DNA of 64,000 bases, taken from positions 13,006,721 through 13,070,720 of the forward strand of contig CM055097.1 in the NCBI GenBank assembly GCA_029204225.1. Direction: 5' to 3'. Shown one piece after another: positions 59,182-64,000 of this stretch. The position numbers and the translations under genes were made by a program. This DNA comes from Diphasiastrum complanatum. Lineage: Eukaryota > Streptophyta > Lycopodiopsida > Lycopodiales > Lycopodiaceae. The notes beneath the pieces are model-generated. The model was given only the letters and a program-made list of their open reading frames with translations, had not been told where the DNA came from and did not search any database. How positions within the stretch are numbered: the first letter of the stretch is position 1; the number at the start of each line of letters is the position of its first letter.

Positions 59182-59450
59182 GAAGCCATTCTACTATGAT
59201 CTCTGTTTTCTCATCTTTTTTTCAAAGGGTTGGCACTGTTACGGTTGTGCCAGCGAGGTTCAGGGTGGGGGTTCAGAACATCGTTCTACATTGTAGTGTT
59301 GTAATTAATATGTAGGTGTTGGTATTTACCATGGATCCAAATCTGATCTTCAAGTAGGTTTCATTCCGTGGAAGAACCATTGATTGTATATCTTATGTAT
59401 TATATGAAAAAACTTCGGCTTTGCTGTCAAACTGCAAACAGCTTAATGTC
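59182..59450 (+). other. Probable lipase 3' untranslated region
   Basis: Follows the TAA at 59181. T-rich then AT-rich with TTGTAATTAATATGT near 59300, a plausible plant near-upstream polyadenylation context, but there is no canonical AATAAA. The end is unknown. Confidence 0.35.
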
Positions 59451-61840
59451 AGGAAGCATCCAGTTATCACATACAGTACAAAACATGGATGAACCCTGCC
59501 ATAGCTAGAACTACTTATCTTAAACCAGACATTTTATCTAAATTTCAACTGACTCATATCTAATAGCATCCAATTTTTTATAGAATGACTAATATTTGTG
59601 TAATGAAATACAAGACTGGTATACTAGGGTTGTACGCTTATCAAAACCTTTGTTGGTAATGCTAAGTATTGTTTTATATGTCCATTGTCAACCAAGGAGT
59701 AAATTAGTTTAATGGTTTCCGGTGGCTTTTTGTATCAGGAGCATGAGTACATTATCATATTGAAACCACGATCAACAGTGCATATTTAACCAGTTGCTGA
59801 AAGGAAGCTTATGAACCAGTAAATGTCTGATCAAATATTTCCTGTTTGCAAGATTCATATCAGCACCGTTGCCGCAGAATGTACACATATAAAATTGCAT
59901 TATTTGGTAGTCTTGACTCTGAAAAGTTTTGAGTTTTCACTTAAATCGGCTTGAAGTTCAAACAGGTGGTAATGAAGCTTGCATGCACCACATATTGTGT
60001 TTTGTGTGTTTAGGATGAAAATGAGCATGATGCTTCATACTATTTATTTTGGTTTTACTTCAAACTATGCACCTCTGCTCTTTGATACTTGACGCTCAGC
60101 AGAACTCTACAAAAATGAAAAAGGATCACATCAGAAGTACTTCATTCTTGAGTAAGGATCATGCTTTACCCAACTAGATTAAGCATAGTCTTAGGTGTGC
60201 ATTGGTGCCTCACCCAGATGCAAGCAAAGTGTCTACCTCCCCCCCCCAAAAAAAAAAAAAAAATCCTCTCCTCCCTTTTTTATTTTATCTTATTTTGTCC
60301 CTCGACATGAAACTCCATCAAAGCTAGCCTAGACTAGGGAAACTGAGTTTTAAACAAAAAGAAAAAACATTATATTTCTTGATGGGATAGAACACCTAGA
60401 TTAACTTTTTCAGATTGCTCACAAGGGAGTCATTGAAGATTGTCCAAACGAAGGGAAGGAGTTTCCTTGAAAGAGTTCTTAGAAGCAAAAATTCTTGGGA
60501 TACACTACAAAAAGAATGGATTCTGGATCCGGTGCCATGACATTTTCAGCCACAAGAGGTGAACATGCCATGTTGCATGATAAGTGACCTGAACTTTAAA
60601 ATCAAATTTTGAAGTACAAGAAAGAGACTTTTGCATAGGTAGATACTTAAAAACATGCCGACATCCAAAGTAGTGTAGTTCTCAGAAGATCTTTATTGTT
60701 GTAAGAGAGTTTGTATGATGCAAAACAGAGCAAGAGACTTTCAAGCAAGCATCAAACTGGAATTTTGAAGGCTTGTTGGAGTGATCTCCCAAAAATGATT
60801 CTCACAAAACAGGACTAGTTGTGTAAAATAGTAGATTTGGCCAATTTTGCAATCCAAAAAGCTGTTGAAGGAACAACTAACGATCATAAGCAGTATGGAA
60901 GATAAAATGATTTCCGCAGTTATATGTAAATGGGAGAAGTGAAGAGGTTGAGTTGTATGGAGTTATAGGCAAATGGGAGAAGTGAAGAGGTTGAATTGTA
61001 TGGAGGGATGACCCACTAGGAATTTGGCACATACAATTTGTAACTGGCCTCATTTCCCTGAATAGTAATGACTTATCTTTGTCAAGATATGGAAACCACT
61101 ATATCTACTTAGATGTTGTCTTATTTGTTCAACATTGGGAGCACAAAACGTGTAGAACCTTCATGGTGGAAGAAAACCATAACTAACAAGGTGCAATGAG
61201 AAGGGGGGATAGAAATAGGGGATGTGGATCCATAACTCATTAGAAGGTTTAGTCAAGGTGATCAAGAAGACCCCAAAACATTTATGTCTATGTTTGGAAG
61301 TTAACCAAGAGGACAAAAGAGTTTTTCTCAGTAGCTGTGTTGTTGCTTCACTACTCTTCACAAAAACTGATGAAGTGAAATCATATGGAGAAATTGGCTT
61401 GAATGTAGGTACGTTTTATTAAAAAGGAGATTTTGTTCTCATTGAAGATGTCAATAGATGGTGGTGTAACCAAAAAGCTCAGCTTTACAAAAACACAAGT
61501 ACATTGCTTTTGGTCAACATTTAATCGTCACTTGCTCATATTCAAGTAGAAGTCCACAACTGAGCCTATCATTTTGAAAGTTTATAAAAGAATTGTAGAC
61601 TTGTTTTTGACTTACTTGAGCTAGTTCTAATGGAGACATTGTAGATTTATATGAAGATTTGAAAAAAAAAAAATTTGAACCAATGAAGAATCCATAGGTT
61701 ATTGAAAAATCAACCAATGCAATGAAGTACTACATGAATAAAATCCGATTTTGACTATGAATTGTATTTAATTGTGTCCTTTTCAAGCATTTACCCAATG
61801 TTACTTTTGTTGATCAGAAATCAATGATGAAAATATTTGG
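59451..61840. other. 3' flank without recognised genes
   Basis: AT-rich. It contains a C10 then A16 homopolymer junction at 60240-60263 and a 43-bp tandem pair (TTAT-(A/x)-GG/GTAAATGGGAGAAGTGAAG) at 60920-61005. Frames at 61.2-61.4 kb have no domain I recognise. Confidence 0.45.
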
Positions 61841-61849
61841 ATGTATGTC

Positions 61850-62100
61850 GCGAATGATCTCGTAGATGTTGGAGGAGCAGGTCTGCATAGATAAACGGAG
61901 CACAAGCTGCACAGATTATGTAGGTGCAAGTTTGCGCGGGTAAATAGAGCACAGGTCTGCGTAGATGTTGTAGACACAGGTTTGCACATTAAACGCAGCA
62001 CCCACCAGTAGGTCTGCACAGGTAGACAAAGTGCAGATCTGCACAGGCATATAGCAAGCCTACTAGACAATACACTGAGCAAGTCTGCGCAGATGGTGAC
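61850..62100. repeat. Degenerate short tandem repeats
   Basis: Variants of GTCTGC-(A/G)-(C/T)AG-(A/G)-T followed by AGAGCACA or AGCAC recur seven or eight times at irregular 30-50 bp spacing, giving repeated Cys-Arg/Ala-Asp residues in translation. It looks like an expanded non-coding minisatellite. Confidence 0.5.
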
Positions 62101-62307
62101 GGCGCATAGGTATCACTTTGACTCCATCCCATTGCCAATCCATTGGAGACAGTGCAAGCCATTTTTGCTCTGGTAGTCTCCCTGGTGCCTCTCCTCTTAT
62201 GCACAATCAACACATGGTTCTATCCCTCCAAAAGTCAAACTTTTCACAAGCAAAGCCATTTCTCTCACAGTCCTCTCACAACCAACAATCAATCTCTCCA
62301 CATAGCG

Positions 62308-62311
<4 letters not shown>

Positions 62312-62344
<33 letters not shown>
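62312..62344. repeat. (CT)n microsatellite
   Basis: A pure CT tract following GCGCGCG, in a CT-rich stretch (62160-62530). It could be the 5' leader of a further gene, but no coding sequence follows in the window. 62545-63050 shows nothing recognisable. Confidence 0.9.
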
Positions 62345-62349
<5 letters not shown>

Positions 62350-63051
62350 TTTCTCTCAAACTCACTCTAAAAAATACCTCTCTTCACAAAAACCATCTTA
62401 CTCATATCACAAAAACGTCTCTCACAAGCAACAAACAACTCTCACTCTCTACAACTCTCCTTGCATCTGCCCCCATAGGGCAGATGTTCCACACCATCCA
62501 AGGGGGGATAAATCTTTTTTTTTCCCCTTAGCCCCATTCATCACCATTGGATGGAGTGGGGCCAGCACTACAAGTTGTTGGAAAGAGGTGATAATGCAAT
62601 AACAACAAGTCGAAGACTGTGAACGACTTATCATGTGCACGAAATAGAGCCTTATTTCCTATTGCATGACTACGCCTGTCAATATTGAACAAAACATAAT
62701 GACAGAAGTCATGTTCAATCTTTTAGCAACTAACTTTGAAATCATCAGCGCTAAAGTGATTACGTAGCCAAACAATGAAGTATTGAATAATCAGACAAGA
62801 CTATAAGAGATTATCAATAACCAAAACAATCACATAAATGCATACGTTCTGACATAATAGTGAACGCAATAAAAGATAGATTGATTCAGCATAAAACAGA
62901 TGATGATGAGCACAAGACAATTGTGGTTAGAAACCGCGTACTCTACGCTATCTTTGAGTAACTGGGAAACTATGTCTGATTGCACTTCCGCTGATAAGCA
63001 GTAAGCACTAATAACAAAACTCTAAATGAACTCTAAAGAACTGAGCTAGAA

Positions 63052-64000
63052 TGTTCAAGAGTGTTCAAGCTTGAAAGCTTGAGAGAGCTGCTACAATACT
63101 GTAACGCAGGCATCCCAAAGGGAGCCGAGAACCACGACTTAGCTTCCCAGCCTTCAACTCTTGCCATCCAAACCCACTTGACATACAAGCAGCCAATTCG
63201 CCAACAATGATCAGACTTAACCAACTTGAAGTTCCGAAAACCAACATTGAGATCCAACCTGGCGCCATGTTAGATCGGGGGTCCCGATGTGGGTGACTTC
63301 CTTCCAAGCAAGCCGCCCGACATACATCAAACTTAACCAACTCGAAGCTTCGTTACAAACGAGTAACATCCATTCTTAGCAAGCGGTCTGACTTACATCA
63401 GACTTAACCAACTGAAAGCTTCGTCATGAGCGCTGGAAGCCAACCTGGCGCCACGCCAGACTGGACAGCCATAAACAGGTAACTTCCACCCAAGCAAGCC
63501 ATCCAACTCAGCCGACAGGTTAGAGCCCGTTCCCCAAGAGCTTAACCCATTCACGTTCATGCAAGGAACACTCAGAACCACAAGCCGTGACAGATATGGA
63601 GACAACCAGTTCCTGGACCAAATGGTCCCGACAGCATGCCGCTGGCGCCACGGACCGAATGGTCCCGACGTCATACCGCTGGCGTCCCGGGATACGACCC
63701 TCAGCTATGAGCCAAGTTAAAAATTTCGAAAGCGGCCTTACAACTGGCGCTTTTACCGAACACTGAAACCTAAAAAGTAATCAGAGTTAGTTTGAGAAAA
63801 ATCCCACTTTATTGATAAATCTGAGAAGGTTACATTTCAAGTGTGTGACCGACCCTAGTCTCCGGGGCGCTAGCATGCCAAGGCGAGAGCCATGACAACA
63901 TTCCAGCAAGGGAGGCAGTGGAGCTCGCCCTGAGTCGCAACCCGCACTCCCCTATAGTATTGGTGTGATTCGGCACCCCCCTCATACCAAGCACTCTACC
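63052..64000 (-). repeat. Family Z-like LTR, minus orientation, running off the right edge
   Basis: Near 63960-63985 the minus strand has GGGGGGTGCCGAATCACACC and CTATAGGGGAGT, matching the LTR at 26254-27175 (GGGGGTGCGCCGAATCACACC, CTATAGGGGGAGT). AATAAAG lies downstream on that strand at about 63815. The left limit is set at TGTTCAAG (63052). Inside are imperfect tandem units (TCA-(G/A)-ACTTAACCAACT at about 63210, 63328, 63398) and a 37-bp pair (GACC-(A/G)-AATGGTCCCGAC at 63616 and 63653). Open frames here are not coding. Confidence 0.6.

Noticed and set aside
61161-61422. Possible coding on both strands
   Set aside because: Frames of 66 residues with no recognisable motif and no splice context joining them.
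1-64000. CRISPR arrays, operons, bacterial regulatory sites, tRNA or rRNA genes
   Set aside because: Tandem repeats here lack unique equal-length spacers; introns and LTR elements show a eukaryotic plant genome; no tRNA cloverleaf or rRNA sequence was seen beyond PBS complements.

Overview
The window is nuclear DNA from a land plant with a large, transposon-rich genome. It holds one host gene, spread over almost the whole window. The evidence for a plant is a class-3 lipase of the plant secreted type, spliced with GT-AG introns, plus Ty1/copia and Ty3/gypsy chromovirus elements primed by initiator tRNA-Met, LINEs and a BED-finger/hAT-like remnant. Multi-kilobase introns packed with retroelements suggest a fern, gymnosperm or other giant-genome lineage. 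I cannot name the species.

Host gene: ten short plus-strand exons between 4588 and 59181 join in frame to a 322-residue lipase. It has a signal peptide, a GHSMGG nucleophile elbow (Ser175) and candidate triad partners Asp231 and His294. The coding sequence is under 1 kb; the introns total about 53.6 kb. Introns 1 (9.8 kb), 4 (12.5 kb), 5 (21.8 kb) and 8 (6.3 kb) carry nearly all the mobile DNA.

Layout. 1-4587: diverged tandem repeats, a pyrimidine-rich stretch that may be a 5' leader, and two minus-strand copia fragments. Intron 1: a chromovirus (A1) cut in its gag by an LTR and then broken by a ~5-kb inversion, so its two halves now point in opposite directions. Intron 4: two minus-strand LINEs with simple-repeat tails, a copia element (C2) with an array of primer-binding-site motifs, and a gypsy remnant (family Z) ending in a 922-bp LTR. 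Intron 5: a copia gag piece, a gypsy-copia-gypsy chimera, a chromovirus (A2) with a three-fold identical 726-bp tandem repeat, further family-Y pieces, and a complete copia insertion (C3). C3 has target duplications and about 2% LTR divergence by eye, but its reverse transcriptase is replaced by an in-frame ~355-codon stretch of unknown origin. Intron 8: an internally deleted chromovirus (W), a BED/hAT-like remnant and a LINE ORF1 fragment ending about 55 bp before exon 9. 59182-64000: 3' flank, short tandem repeats and a second family-Z-like LTR at the right edge.

The most notable items are the RT-less C3 element and its passenger, the inversion with a split target-site duplication, the gypsy-copia chimera, and the lipase gene that keeps an open reading frame through all of this. 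All alignments and identities were judged by eye.
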